This document shows, piece by piece, positions 12,044 to 24,057 of a stretch of DNA of 64,000 nucleotides. Within the stretch, counting starts at the first letter, position 1, and each line of letters begins with the position of its first letter. The translations under genes and the position numbers were made by a program. The notes below the pieces were generated by a model, which searched no databases, had not been told where the DNA came from, and worked only from the letters and a program-made list of their open reading frames with translations. The DNA comes from Chrysaora quinquecirrha (lineage: Eukaryota; Cnidaria; Scyphozoa; Semaeostomeae; Pelagiidae): positions 8,620,468-8,684,467 of the forward strand of contig JACTAT010000032.1 of the NCBI GenBank assembly GCA_014526335.1. Direction: 5' to 3'.

Positions 12044-13557
12044 AATTGAAAGAAAGAACTTTTGATTATTAATTCTGCACTGAGACCTAGCTCTATTATA
12101 TGTTTTATTTCGTATTGTACTTGACTCTACTAACAAGGCTTTGCTTTGCCACTTTGCTTTGCTGTAGTTTGAAGAGACAGGAATCTACTCCTTAAAGCAA
12201 TCTGTCAATGTGCCTCGTGAGTGACGAATTGAAACCACAATCATTCGAATTCACGGAAGAAAATTATCAAAAACCGAGGGGGCAATTTTTTCTGACCGAG
12301 CAATTATGACATAAATGGACATAATCAATCACCCGAAATCTATTGTTTTACAAACATGTTCCCAAAACACGTCTCCGTACCCCCAAAGCTGTTAAGTTCC
12401 CCCCCCCCCCCGAGAATGCTTATTATAAACCACCGGAATCCGAAGTAAAGTCATTGGCTAGGCACTTTTCAATATTGATTTTAGAAATACCCAACCTGGA
12501 ATATCCCCACTACTAAGATCCCGTCTACGGATACTGATCCAAAAGATCCGTACTTTACGGGTACGATATGGGTACGATTTCATTTTACTCATGAACGGAT
12601 CAAGAACGGATTCAAAGTGATCCGCTTGTCTAGCATAAGCATACCCAAAGATCCCGTTTACAGGAGAGAAACAGATACGGATCCAAAAGATCCGCACTTT
12701 TCGGGTACGATATAGGTACGATTTCACTGAGTTTAAACGGTAACGAATCGGGAACGGATCAAAATCGGGCGCTTATAACCAAGCGTGTATGAGCTACCTA
12801 CTTTTCTTTCTATTTTTCATCACTTTAGTTTAAAATTGATTTTATGAGATGCTATTTATGAAAATGATTCTGGCTGTGATTTTGATTTTGCAGATGATTC
12901 TCAAAAATTTATTTCTCGCTGTAAGTAAAATCTGAGTTTGATTTCTGAAATAAAATGTTCATTATTGGGTAACGTGATTTTTTATTCGCTCGTTACCTTG
13001 CCTGCGTTTGCATCTCTGATCAAGCCTTCTTCGCCTTCTTTCTTCGTTGCCTGCGTTTGGACCCAAAAGTTCTCTTACCATCTTGCAGGTTTTCTTTCTG
13101 GGCAGATTTATCCAGATCGGTTAATTTTGGGGTCTTGAATGTTAGGAATGCTGGTGTCGGATCCCTACCCGCCTTCTACATTATCCAGCGAGTCCATCCT
13201 CTGCAACGCAACAGCTAGCCTGAGATCGTTTGGCAGCAACTCATTGTGCGCGAACCCAGACTCCGATACTTTGTTGACTTGTCAAATGGAACGAATTGCA
13301 TTGCAGTCGCAAAGGTCCAAAGTAATGGGTATTTACTGCGTCAAGCAAACAAACCCACCACAGTATGGCGTATCCATCACAGTAGCGCGTGCCGGGTTCG
13401 CCACCTTGAGGCCGAAACTACACGAATTGTCGAAAAAAATTTGTCACACCTGGAGAGTTTGGACATGCGCAAAGAGCTCCCATTACTGATATTCTGATGC
13501 ATGTTATACGGCAACAACAAAGACCCGCCATTGACTACAGTGTTAGCAAACGTGAAG
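12044..13557. other. BCAP31-CBLL1 intergenic region with a two-unit tandem repeat
   Basis: At 12,480-12,780 two imperfect units of about 140 bp share GATCCAAAAGATCCG, TTCGGGTACGATA and GGTACGATTTCA. The stretch 12,990-13,500 has more CpG than its surroundings and probably contains the CBLL1 promoter and leader; its open frames resemble nothing I recognise. Confidence 0.5.
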
Positions 13558-16500
13558 ATGGACAGAGGTAAGAATATGTGTTAAATTTATCGTTTGTATC
13601 CCTAATGTATCAAGTAAAAGTATTTTTGAACGCAGGTTTTATCCAAGAAGGTTTCTTTTCAATCATTTTGTACACAAACATGTTATCTTAGGTTGCATGT
13701 CTCGTCTCTTCAACTGTGATAAATGTTTAGGTATGTCTTTTTTGGCGTAGGCCCAAAATGGTGGGCTTAAAGCGTAACAGGCCTAGGCCTATAGACATAG
13801 ACTAGGATGATCTGGTAGACGTAAACAGCAGAAAGGGGCTCTTGCACACCCGAGTTGACAATTGAGATATTGTTGAAAACTGCCATGCTCTACAAATGGG
13901 TGCATTTGCATTTCATGCTGTTTTTCATGTTAATAGCTAATAAAACCAATTTTTTGATAAAGAAACCTTGTGAAGTTTAACAAATTGCCTTTTAGATATT
14001 GAATTGGATGCAGAGTCAATGCAAGGAGACATGGGTAGTACCCAACCTGTGCGAAAGTCAATTGCTTTGAAACTGAAGAAACCAAAGGTGAAAGTAAAAA
14101 GTTCAAAGTCAAGTAAATCAAAGAAAGAAAAGAAGTCAAGTTCAGCTGAAAACAAAGATACTTCAGATGGTATGTATCATATTTTTCTGCTAATCTTTGG
14201 ATCTAAGAGGTGTTCATTTATCATCATTGTCATTATTATCATCATCATCATCATCTTCATCATCATGATTATCATCAGCATCATCATTGTCATCATCTTC
14301 ATCATCATCTCTACCACCACCATCATCAACAGCATCTTCATCATCGTCACTACCATCACCATCATCATCACCGTCATTATCACCATCATCACAATCATCA
14401 TCATGATCATCATCATCATGATCATAATCTTCATCATCATATTCATCGTCATCATTACCACCATCATCACCTTCTTCATCAATCATCATCATAATGACCA
14501 TAATGATCATCATCATCTTCATCATAATCAACATCATCATAATCGTCATCACCATCATGGAAGCACTTGTTTGGAGCTGCAAGAAAAAGGCCAGAATAAA
14601 TGAAGCTGTGGTTTGCAAGTGAAGAAATACTGTACATCTTTAAAACTCGGAAATTTAAATTTTATCATTTGAAGTAATTATAACAGATTTCATTTGATTT
14701 CTCTTTAGATTCTAAGTCAAAGAAATCCCCAAAAAAGCCTAAATCTTCTTCAAGCTCTGATCCTTTTGCAAAACATAACAAGACTGAGCTTGACTGGAAT
14801 CAGAAGGTTGGTGAATGTTATTTTTTATTTGGAAGAGTACCATTAATTTGAAGCTTTTTTGTGAATTGTGTGCAGATTGTGTGTTGTTTTGTTTGCAGGT
14901 TTTTGAATAGTCTTGTGTAATCATTTTTAAAATGATTTCTATTTTTATCAGATAATGGCTGTTGGTGAAAAGGTACAAGACCCAATGATACATGTCTGTG
15001 AGAACTGCACTTTACCAATTCTGGTTTATGGAAGACTGGTGAGAACAAATGCTTTTTGTTTTTATATATTACGTATTTAATTGACAGAAAGCATTATTAC
15101 AACTTAAGATGGTTTAGTTTATTTTAAGATACTATAATACTGTAATGATGGTATCCTTGTACTTCCACTTTCACACTCCATTCTTTAGTCTTTTTCTTTT
15201 CTTTTGCTTAAGTTTTAATTTAACATTATATTGCTATGCTTTTATTTGGCACTCTTGCTGTTGTAACTTGTTTTGTTAATGAAACCCTCACTTGATGATG
15301 CTCATAGTGTTGCAAGTCAGTGATTATTGAATTGAACTGTACTCATGGTTTTCCTCCACTGTATTGAACAACCACTAATGAACTGCACACCCATCATTGT
15401 ACTGCACATTTGTTTCTGAGGGGGGCTATGTTTCATGTTTGTCACAAAAGTACTTAAAGCAGTTTGTTACAAATACTAAAAGAAAACAGAGTTCATGTAA
15501 ACCCGATTTTGCTTAAATTCACTCACAGCTCGCCACTGCCATTTGGACACAATATGCCACTTAGTGTGTTGCTGAAGATTCTGTGACGTCAATATCCATA
15601 ACATCTATTGCTTAGTAAAATAGTTTTTGTTTTTGTTTCCTTTAGAGTGCCTGTAAACATGTTTATTGCCTCACATGTGCTGAAAAGTCAAGTGGCAAAT
15701 GCTCAAGGTATGATAAAATTTGTATGATGGTACAATTTGTATAATTTTTTTATGTTTTTCATTAAACTGCATCACTGCATAGTTGTATGAGAGATAACAT
15801 GCTGAGCAGACCCCAAATGTTTTTCAATGATGGTTGATACAAGGTTGCCAGAAGCAGCGGCATTGGGATTTGGACCTTCTGCTTTTGTGCATTTGATCTG
15901 CTGCAAACATTGAATACAAAATGATAGGTACCATAAAAAACATATAGATATAGATAAGGTATATACAGTAGATATAGATAATAATACATACATTACTTAT
16001 AGGTAACATAAAAAGGATTGATAATTATGGTGTTCATAACGTTTGGTTTTACATAAATATATGAAAACATTTTCGTTGAATCCATTAAATTTCACTTCCA
16101 ATTTCAAGCAGTTTTGAACAATTATAATTTTTCATTGCTAAACAAAGCAGAGTGAAATGGGGAAATGTACTTACTAGTTTGAAAATTATCTAATTGACCC
16201 CCTCATCGATTATGCTGATGAACCTAATTCATTTCCCAAGCCACTAGTTTGATCAAATTGTTTTATGTTTTGTAACGTTTTGTATCTTCGGAATGCCTAA
16301 ACATGCATTCTGATAGCCATATGATGCTTGTTTGTAATGATTTAGGAGATTCTGCTTTTGAGACAAGCGGATTGTTTGATTTGATTGTGATTTATTAATT
16401 GATTTATTAATTGGTTGATTGATTGATTGATTGAGTTATTGATTCAGTGATTGAGGTTGGTTCATTAACTACCACAATTTTTATGATGCCTTCAGCTTTC

Positions 16501-16616
16501 CACGGAGCCTCCAGTGTGTTTATAAAATCACTTAGGTTGACATAAAACTTCCTTGAGCAATATGATCAGCCGGATAGTAGTCAGTCTTTCTTTAATCTGC
16601 CAAAAACTTGCTTTGA

Positions 16617-16649
<33 letters not shown>

Positions 16650-18322
16650 TGTTGATTGATAGGCACATATACTGTTTATCTTCGCAAGGTATGGGTTTTG
16701 TGGTTCCACATCTCAGGATTCCTTTTGCCTTTGCCTGGAATTAAACAGAGCTTACAAAAATTGATGAGAATTCTGTTTGCAGAGTCAGTAACAAGTTACA
16801 GTCAAACGGTCATTGGTTGAAGGAAGGAAGGAATGTCGATTTGGACAAAAGAAATTCTCATGCAACACCCATGAGATACCTGTTTTTCATTGTTAGCTAA
16901 GTGAGGAACATTTGCAGCTTTGCAGCTGGCCGTAATCCAAATAGTTTGTCTTGAGGAAGAGGAAGATTGGATATTTCTGTGGATTCTGTCAGTTTGATAG
17001 AGAAAAACATAGCATAACAATGCTGATCATACCAATTGTTGCTTTATGTTTGCAGCTAGTGCTGCGAATTTCTCAAGCTTTGTTGCAGTAGACAGAGTAG
17101 AATATAGCTGCACCATTTGATACCCGTGTTGTCCAGTTTTCAATCTGTTACCTTTAGGCCATGAAAAAACTTGTTCTTGCTTGTTTCGGTACAAACTTGT
17201 CACATGTCACAAGCTTTGTCTTGAAATTAATATTAACGAATGTCTCTAGAGTTCTGGCTAGTGACTACTTGCTGTTTTCTTTCTTTGTAATAGTGTTGTC
17301 TTGGTATAATGTGTCCTCCCGGCTATCACCTTGGCTTAATGGCAACTAGTGCACTTGCCGAAGTGCGGCTCTGTCTTTCTGTCTTTTTGAAGTCCATTAC
17401 AGTCTAGTTGCAGTAGGATTTAGTTGCGTGGTTTGATACCCGAGATCGGAATATATTTCATTTTAGATGCGGTGAGCGGATTGAGCGAATTGAACCGGCC
17501 GGTATCGGACAGATATTTGTTTGTTCCTTTGGTGGCAGTCGGCATGGTATTTCTGGATGCCGCAGAAGTTATTTATCGCAGCGAGATCTGCTTGCACACA
17601 TCAGGCATCGGCATCAGAAAGACGGAATACCTCATAGTGATGCTGATATAATTGCAAAGAGACTGGACGAGCGTGTGCAACAGACAGCCAATATGCCATA
17701 CCTCGGCGGACAGTTTATTCAGACCATCAGACCGAACTTTGCACAGACACCTCCTGCTAGGATTCCGGTTGATAACAGGATGATGCCTGGTTCAATACCA
17801 CCAAGGGACCAGGTATTCTTAGAAGGACAACGTATGCCTATGATGCAACAGTTCCCACAGACTGCACCAGCACCACAGCAGTTTCAGCAGATGAGCCAGA
17901 ATGCTTTTCGTTCAGACCAAGCAATGCTACAAAGACGCTTTGAAGAGGCTTCAAGGTCTGCTGTTCAAAACCAAATCGCTGTTGATCAATTTCTAGCATC
18001 TTCCTCCGTTGGGCAGTTTGGTCCTTCAGCAGTTAGCAGGCAAGGGACAATGACACTGCCCCCAAACGCCATGCAGTTTGCTAATTCCACTGGACAGTTT
18101 TTACAACCTGGACTGCAGCAACAAGCTGCTCTGCCTCCTCAGCAGCGAATGGACACAAGCATGCCAGCGTTGGGACAAATGGAGGGTGTGCAGATGGGAC
18201 ATGCCCCTGTTGATGGTGGCTGGCAAGGAGTTGCTCCTCAAGATTGGGGAGCAGGACAAAGAGGGGCAGAAATACCAGGGGCATTCCCGGCAGATGCTAA
18301 TCGTTTTCCCAGGACATTCTAG
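13558..18322 (+). CDS. CBLL1: E3 ubiquitin ligase Hakai (CBLL1)
   Basis: Six coding exons: 13558-13567, 13996-14169, 14709-14806, 14952-15038, 15646-15707 and 17467-18322, in phase, giving 428 residues. Hakai is a RING E3 ligase whose tandem fingers form a phosphotyrosine-binding dimer; it is also a subunit of the m6A RNA-methyltransferase complex. Visible parts: a short acidic N-terminus starting MDRDIELD; a Lys/Ser-rich stretch (about 25-85); a C3HC4 RING with C110, C113, C126, H128, C131, C134, C142 and C145; and a C2H2 finger with C163, C175, H188 and H193 around the conserved [14 protein letters not shown] Gln/Pro/Met-rich tail follows. The finger's Cys-Cys spacing is longer than in vertebrates. 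An in-frame ATG at 13501 is possible, but the N-terminus from 13558 matches the family. Intron 2 is a TCATCA microsatellite. Confidence 0.93.
14213..14562. repeat. TCA/TCATCA microsatellite in CBLL1 intron 2
   Basis: An almost pure (ATC)n tract with interruptions fills most of the intron. Open frames across it on both strands are simple-repeat artefacts. Confidence 0.95.
16405..16660. repeat. TTGA tetranucleotide repeats in CBLL1 intron 5
   Basis: Two (TTGA)n runs at about 16,412-16,435 and 16,616-16,650. The rest of the 1.76-kb intron shows no exon. Confidence 0.85.
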
Positions 18323-19115
18323 TGTTTATATTGCAGAGTAGAAGAGTGCTAGGAGATTTTTCTGATGTTAAAGTAAGAGAATTATGTGCAAAAGATAACC
18401 GATGAATTGTTTTTATAAATGTGTTATTCTTTACTCTGTTGATGCAGAGCCTCTTAACTTTTTCATGTTCTTTAACCCTTCTGCTCATTCGTAATGATTA
18501 ATCACTTTCTTCTGTTTGAGCAAACCCTTTCGCCTCTTCCAGGAAGCTCATCCACACTGCTTATGTGTTGGTTCCTTACTGTCCCTTTGTGTTCTTGTTG
18601 ACATGTTCCCCTCCCCTTATCATTACTGTTTACTCATTCTCGTACCCAAAGTACCAGAACTTCAAAGGCTGCAGAGAGTGGAAAATAAGAGTGAGGGAAT
18701 CTGTCTTCATAAAGCTAAAGTCTTCCTAAAGTTTTTGACATGATTCCCTTTCATTATCATTCATGTTGGCCCATTCTCATAACTTGGGTACGAGAGCTAC
18801 AAAGGTTATAGGGATCGGAAAATTAGAAACAGGGGAGGGAACAAGAAGATGGGTATCATTCTAGTGTATCTTCACATACCTTTTTCTATACATTTTGTAA
18901 ATACCCCATCTTGACAGTGCGACAGTGTGTCTAATGTAGCATTTAGTATTCTAGTGAGTATTAATGGAAGCCCGACTTTCTATGTTTCGTTGTTTATGAG
19001 GAAAGATAGTGTAGCCACGGGGCTAAAGATCCTTTACCTCTCGACATACAGAGAGTGCTACATTTACAATTCATGAAATTAATAGTGATGTTTCTGCATG
19101 TGTTTCTTTTTATTT
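18323..19115. other. CBLL1 3' flank with a dispersed repeat
   Basis: Probably holds the CBLL1 3' UTR. The stretch 18,570-18,900 (ACTCATTCTCGTACCCAAAG, CAGAGAGTGGAAAATAAGAG, AGGGAGGGAACAAGAAG, ACATACCTTTTTCTATAC) is repetitive and has a relative at about 30,510-30,680 (CAGAGGGTCATAGAAAGTAG, GCACCTTCTATCCATAC). Confidence 0.5.
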
Positions 19116-19119
19116 ATAT

Positions 19120-19385
19120 CATCATGCGGGAAATGCAACAAGCAAGCTTATACGCTTTCTTGTTGTTAGGAAATTGTTGTTCTTCCGTTTTGCATGTTGA
19201 AGCTCTTTAGCTAACGTTTTTCCACTTACTGTCTCCCAAAAGTCGTGTTGTATGCCTAACAGTTGATGATTTTGACCTGCGAAGTCAGGAATGGTTGTTA
19301 GCTGCAAACATGTTAAGCAACTTTTAAGCAACTTTGAGGGCTGGATAAAAGTCCAGTTGCTTATTAAAAAAAGTGTATAAATATA
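19120..19385 (-). mobile_element. MITE-like element, copy of the one at 61,340-61,725
   Basis: Contains TTTAGCTAACGTTTTTCCAC, ACTGTCTCCCAAAAGTCGTG and AAGCAACTTTTAAGCAACTT. In reverse complement these occur in the same order within 61,340-61,725. The end is a TTGCTTATTAAAAAAAGTGTA motif. Confidence 0.75.
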
Positions 19386-20279
19386 ATTACAATTCTAATT
19401 GTAATTATAATTATTAAATATAAATTATCGTAATAATTATTAAAATTATAAATTTTTGCTGGACTTTCGGTAATCGTGTTGATCTAACTATACGAATGAC
19501 TCTTTGACAAAAGACAATGGCTAAATACTGTATATAAACTTTTAGCTTACAGTATTGTGAAAGTTCAAAATTACAGCCGACTTTTTAAACGTTTCGGTCT
19601 ATGATCTATTGATCTTCATCAGAAACTCAAGCAATATTGAGAAAAATCGTCAATATTTTCGAATTTGTACATTTTAATAATTAATAAAGATTATGTCTAA
19701 ATAGCAACCAGATTTGTGAATAATAACCCAGATAAAAAAAACTGGTTCGTTATACTGTATGCGGGGACGCAACCTTAGGACGCAATGGACTGTACTTTGG
19801 TTGCGGAGGAGAAGACTTTTTGTTGCGGAGGTCATTTTTGGTTCGCGTAATTTGAAACAAAAACATCGGCGTTTTTGAACGTGTTGGCGTTGACTGGTGG
19901 TCAGAAGCGAGTATAATGTCTATCAAAGGGATTAAGTTTTGACAGTAGGTATAATTTTGTTTGCTACAACAAAGGCCTGCATCGATGTATGATTGCACAA
20001 CTGCCAGCACCAAGTCAAGGTTAGTTCACGTAATTTTCTACAACTCCTAAGAAATTCGTAGCTTTGCTACTCTTTCGCAACAGTTTAATCTACAAGATCT
20101 TGCTTTACTATATCGTCAAACGAGACGTTCAATTTATTTGTATGATTAGCTTCGTGCGTGATCATGAGAACTGCCTGGATCAAAAGTCGTCGTTTATACA
20201 GCAGATTCTAGTTCGTGAAAAATAAGGGACTTCCTATGCGTTATTTTCTTGGTAAATAAATTTTCTGAATGTTTTTTCG

Positions 20280-21120
20280 ACGTCCGTACCATTTGAGTCT
20301 TCTTCGAGAGAGTGTTGAAACGTCTCTACCGACTTTATCACTACTTTCTGTGAGCGTATAGTGCTGTGTTGTCAACGTGTAGAAGGTATTCTTTTGGTAG
20401 CATTTTGAAACGATGAGAAAGAGTTCGAAACGCCTATGCCAGGAGGTTTAGTTGTATGCAACACGTCAGGTTTCGTTGAAAGCGTTTTGATATGTCTTAT
20501 TGGTAAAATTGGTAAAACCGAATGTTGTTACATGAACGTCTAATGCGAAACGTCAATGCTTAGCAGTTCGCTATTCAACTGTTCGAAACGTCTATATATT
20601 CAAGTTAATAACTATTGTCTTTATACCGTTTAAAACGTCTTAAAGTTGGATTTTACCTTACAGCGTTTAAAAACGCCTTAGAATTAACTCAGTGCTCTAT
20701 GAGCGTTGGTAGCTGGACTTCCTGATTCTATTGAAACGACTAGCAGATTGGTTAAACGCCCGAAAAACTCTAAAACGCTGTTTCTTGATACTGAAACATT
20801 TGAAACTATCTTACAACTTGAATTCTACTGTCTGAGCGTTTTTTAGACTCCGTTATCTTTTATGTCATTGCCAAGAGTGTTTTGGGGCGTCTGATTTACT
20901 GGTGGTCATTTCTGAAATCGTTTTTCGAGCGTTACGGAGTGTTCAAAGTGCTATTTGTATTTCTGGAACACTTACTGAAACGTCTAATAAACTGTGACCA
21001 CTATACGAGCATTTCAACGCAGCGTTTAACGTTTAACAAGTCAGCGTTTGACGTTAAAACGCCTGAAGCGTTGAAATTTACTTTGTGGACATCTAGAGAA
21101 ACGTCTAGCTAGATCGCTAA
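20280..21120. repeat. Cluster of AAACGYCT / AGCGTTT motifs upstream of the intact GPCR
   Basis: Eight exact AAACGYCT words (starting near 20,318, 20,428, 20,586, 20,633, 20,671, 20,978, 21,057 and 21,099), many near-matches and reverse-complement AGCGTTT words are scattered without a fixed period across about 850 bases. The corresponding duplicated region upstream of the second GPCR copy keeps the layout, but many CG pairs are replaced by CA or TG. Confidence 0.75.
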
Positions 21121-21378
21121 ATTTGACATTATTGAAGCATTTGGCACCATCAACAAATTTTGAACTCTCTTCTCGAGCAGTTCATACATTTCTTCAAAAT
21201 ATTTGCTCTTTTCTGTCTTACTGGTTGGTGACTATTGCTTAACGCTCGCAGTTTCTAAACTCGGAAGGATTTCAGGTCAAGGAGGATTTGAAGTACTTAA
21301 AAATATTATAACCGTTTTACGGGCGTTTAAAACGCTTGCCAGCCTTGAGAACTGACTATTGTTTTATGTGCCAGGAAG

Positions 21379-22374
21379 ATGGCTAACCTCACGACGCTGA
21401 GTTTTCTCAATACTTCATTCCTAAATACAACGATTTCAACTGTTTTCACTGCAACGAACCGGTATAAGAATTCTCCTAAAAAAGAAAAATCCTTGAATTA
21501 TCAAAATGTAATGATTTCTTTCGCTGCTATTATCCTGAATGTTGCTGAAATTATCATTATTTTCAGAACAAAAATTAGGCCCTTTGAAAGAATTTTACTC
21601 AGCCTCTGTGTGGCTGATATAATTGTTTCTGTGCTGTACTCATTGGACGAGATCTATTCTAAAGTAACAAAAAGCCATACTTCTGGCACAGATGGTATTG
21701 CGGGTCACGTGGTAGAATTCTTCGCAATACTGTCGTCAATTTCGAATATCATCGCTCTGGGATTCGACCGTTTACTGGCAGTCAAGTATCCACTTCGACA
21801 CTCTGTTTGGATAACAAATCGCAAAGTTAGCATCATGATCACAATCTCTTGGCTTTCCAGTCTCGCTTTTGCTATTATATGCAACGCAAATCGTTTCGCC
21901 CGACTGACAAACTCGGGTATTAAATCGGTTCGTGTATCCTCTGTCATGTTTGCAACACTTACATTTACGTGCGGGCTCCTAATTACGACACTTTACGGCA
22001 TTATTATTGCGACAGTTGTCAAAAGGAAAAGAGAAATGAGGAAAATTAATGCCAACATTGCCGCAAATTTCTACGAAACTGCTGTTACGATAACATGCGT
22101 AAACGTCGTTGTTGCGTTTTCGATATGCACCTACCCTTGGCTGATTGACGTTCTTGTCAGTACCAAACCAAATATACCAGTAAAATTCATACTTCTTAAC
22201 CCCTTACTGGATCCAATTGTCTATTTCTTCAAAAATTTTATCAAGAAAAAGTTGGAACAGAGAGGTAAACGTCGAAAACGCGAACTTTCTTTGGACAGCG
22301 TAACTAAAAGTAGCCCTCTACGCGCAGCGCGTCATGTTAAAGTAAACCCTGGTTTTGTAAGTACAGAACTATAA
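21379..22374 (+). CDS. Intronless class A (rhodopsin-like) GPCR
   Basis: A single exon of 331 residues with seven hydrophobic segments. The extracellular N-terminus has several Asn-X-Ser/Thr sites (NLT, NTS, NTT). Family marks: LSLCVADIIVSVLY in TM2 with the conserved Leu-x-x-x-Asp; DRLLAVKYPLRH after TM3 (DRL in place of DRY); Trp in TM4 (ISWLSS); CTYPW in TM6 (a CWxP variant); and NPLLDPIVYFF in TM7 (NPxxY read as DPIVY). The tail is basic. The usual TM3 cysteine is absent. Class A GPCRs signal through heterotrimeric G proteins at the plasma membrane; the ligand cannot be told. Intronless receptors in tandem clusters are typical of lineage-specific expansions. It heads a group of three copies; this is the only intact one. 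AATAAA lies 44 bases after the stop. Confidence 0.88.
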   Translation: MANLTTLSFLNTSFLNTTISTVFTATNRYKNSPKKEKSLNYQNVMISFAAIILNVAEIIIIFRTKIRPFERILLSLCVADIIVSVLYSLDEIYSKVTKSHTSGTDGIAGHVVEFFAILSSISNIIALGFDRLLAVKYPLRHSVWITNRKVSIMITISWLSSLAFAIICNANRFARLTNSGIKSVRVSSVMFATLTFTCGLLITTLYGIIIATVVKRKREMRKINANIAANFYETAVTITCVNVVVAFSICTYPWLIDVLVSTKPNIPVKFILLNPLLDPIVYFFKNFIKKKLEQRGKRRKRELSLDSVTKSSPLRAARHVKVNPGFVSTEL

Positions 22375-22417
22375 ATTTTGCCTCTGCACTAAGCCAAATT
22401 AAACATGGCTTAATTAA

Positions 22418-22423
22418 AATAAA
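22418..22423 (+). terminator. Candidate polyadenylation signal AATAAA
   Basis: A canonical hexamer 44 bases after the stop codon of the intact GPCR. Motif only. Confidence 0.5.
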
Positions 22424-22479
22424 TTGGCGGCTGTTCCTGTTCCCGGTTGTTCCCGTCCTTGTTCCAGATTTTAGAGATA

Positions 22480-23892
22480 CTTGGCCTTGACTGGTGGGCC
22501 GAAGGCCAACAAAGAGCTTCAGTTTTGACAATGGGTATGACTTTGTTTGGCATAACAAAGGGCTTCGTTCCATACAATGGCTGCATCAATGCATGACTGC
22601 ACAGCTTTGTTGAGAGAGGTACTTCATTTGTTCATAGACAATAGAAAAACATGTATTTCTATGATTTGTTCATGAAATTATAATTTCTTCATTACCATGG
22701 CTATACGTCATATTCTCCTGACAATACCACATAATGCTATCAATAGCATCCTCAGATGTAACGATGAAAACAAAAAGTTTTCGTATGCGTGAGGATAACA
22801 TTGCTGACTGAGATTTAAAAACAAACGCTGTGCTGTCTATACCAAGGTTAGTTCACGTTAGTTTCTACAACTCCGAAGAAATTCGTAGTTTTGTAACTCT
22901 CTCGCAGAAGTTTAATCTACAAGATCTTAAAACAAACTTTACGATATCGTCAAACGAAAATGTCATTATAGTAACCTGAATGGTTTAACTTGGTGAACTT
23001 CGTGCGTGATTTTGAGAACTGCCTAAATCAAAACGTCATCGTTTATACAGCTGATTGTTGTTCGTGAAAAGTTGTGGATTTCGTATGCGTTATAGCGTTG
23101 GTAACCATATTTTCTGAGTGTTTTTGAACACCCAAAATATTTGGACCATCGTCGTGAGAGTTTTTATAAACTTGATCACTACTTTCTGAGAGGGTATTGT
23201 GTTGTTATTGTCTACATGGAAAAGGCATTTTTTGGAGCATTTGAAAACATTGAAAGCGTTCAAAACACCTGCCAGGGGGTTTAATTGTATGTAACCCTAC
23301 TGGGATTTCCAAGAGAGCGTTTTGGAAGTCAAAAGTTGATAAAACAGAATTTTGATACGTTAGTTGTCGAACACGGAACCTCAAAGCTTAGCACTTTGCT
23401 CTTGTTCATCCGATGTAAAACATCTGTATTCAAGTTCTTAGCTTTTTGGAAAAAGTCTCTTTAAGCTGAATTTCACCTTAACAGCGTTTAGAATTGCCTT
23501 AACCTACATTTTCGTACAATTTACTTACGTGTGACCTACGAGAAGCCTACGTTTAAAAACCAAGCGTTAGACGCTGGACAACGCCCGGATCTTTAAAAAA
23601 CTCAGAAACGCTGGTTCTTGATACTGGAACATATGAAAGCATATTGCAACTTGAAATCTGCTGTCTGAGCGTTACTTGGATGTCGTAAACTTTGAATTTT
23701 ATGGCAAAAGTGTATTGAGGAGTTTCTTGCAGTCATTTTTCCAAACCTTTGAAAGTTATCTGTTTTCGAGCGTTCAAAGCACTTCTGGGCATCAAAAGCA
23801 ATACTCTACTCAACAAGAGCATCACACTGCATTGCTCTGTATACTCTACCTTGAAAACTGTTCAAGAAGGACTTTTTTTATGTACCGGGAAG
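22480..23892 (+). repeat. Duplicated 5' flank of GPCR copy 2
   Basis: Matches the flank of the first GPCR in order: GGCCTTGACTGGTGG (cf. 19,888), TTAGTTCACGTxAxTTTCTACAACTCC (22,849 cf. 20,031), GAAGTTTAATCTACAAGATCTT, and a stretch CCAGGxGGTTTAxTTGTATG (23,272 cf. 20,437). No coding sequence. It shows that the GPCR copies arose as a tandem unit of about 2.5-2.9 kb including flank. Confidence 0.8.
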
Positions 23893-24057
23893 ATGGCGAA
23901 TTTCACGACGTTGAGTGTTCTCAAGTCTTCGTTCCTAAATACAACAATTTCAACTGTTTTTACAGCAAAGAACCATACTGGTATAACTCAGTCTAAGACT
24001 TCTACTAATGAAAAACCTTTGAATGTTCCGAATTTAATAATTGCTTTCGCTGCTATA
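23893..24057 (+). pseudogene. Truncated GPCR, copy 2
   Basis: The first 55 codons match the intact receptor (MANFTTLSVLKSSFLNTTIS ... AFAAI, reaching the start of TM1). The frame then runs into the inverted end of the element at 24,058 and stops within a few codons. No matching TM2-TM7 sequence is found after the element, so the rest of the gene has been lost. Confidence 0.88.

Noticed and set aside
13139..13497. Two overlapping frames upstream of CBLL1
   Set aside because: No recognisable domain, no splice-site support and out of register with the CBLL1 start; more likely promoter or leader sequence.
14004..14618. Long open frames on both strands rich in Ile, His or Asp/Met
   Set aside because: They are translations of the (ATC)n microsatellite in CBLL1 intron 2; only the first part of the plus-strand frame (13,996-14,169) is a real exon.
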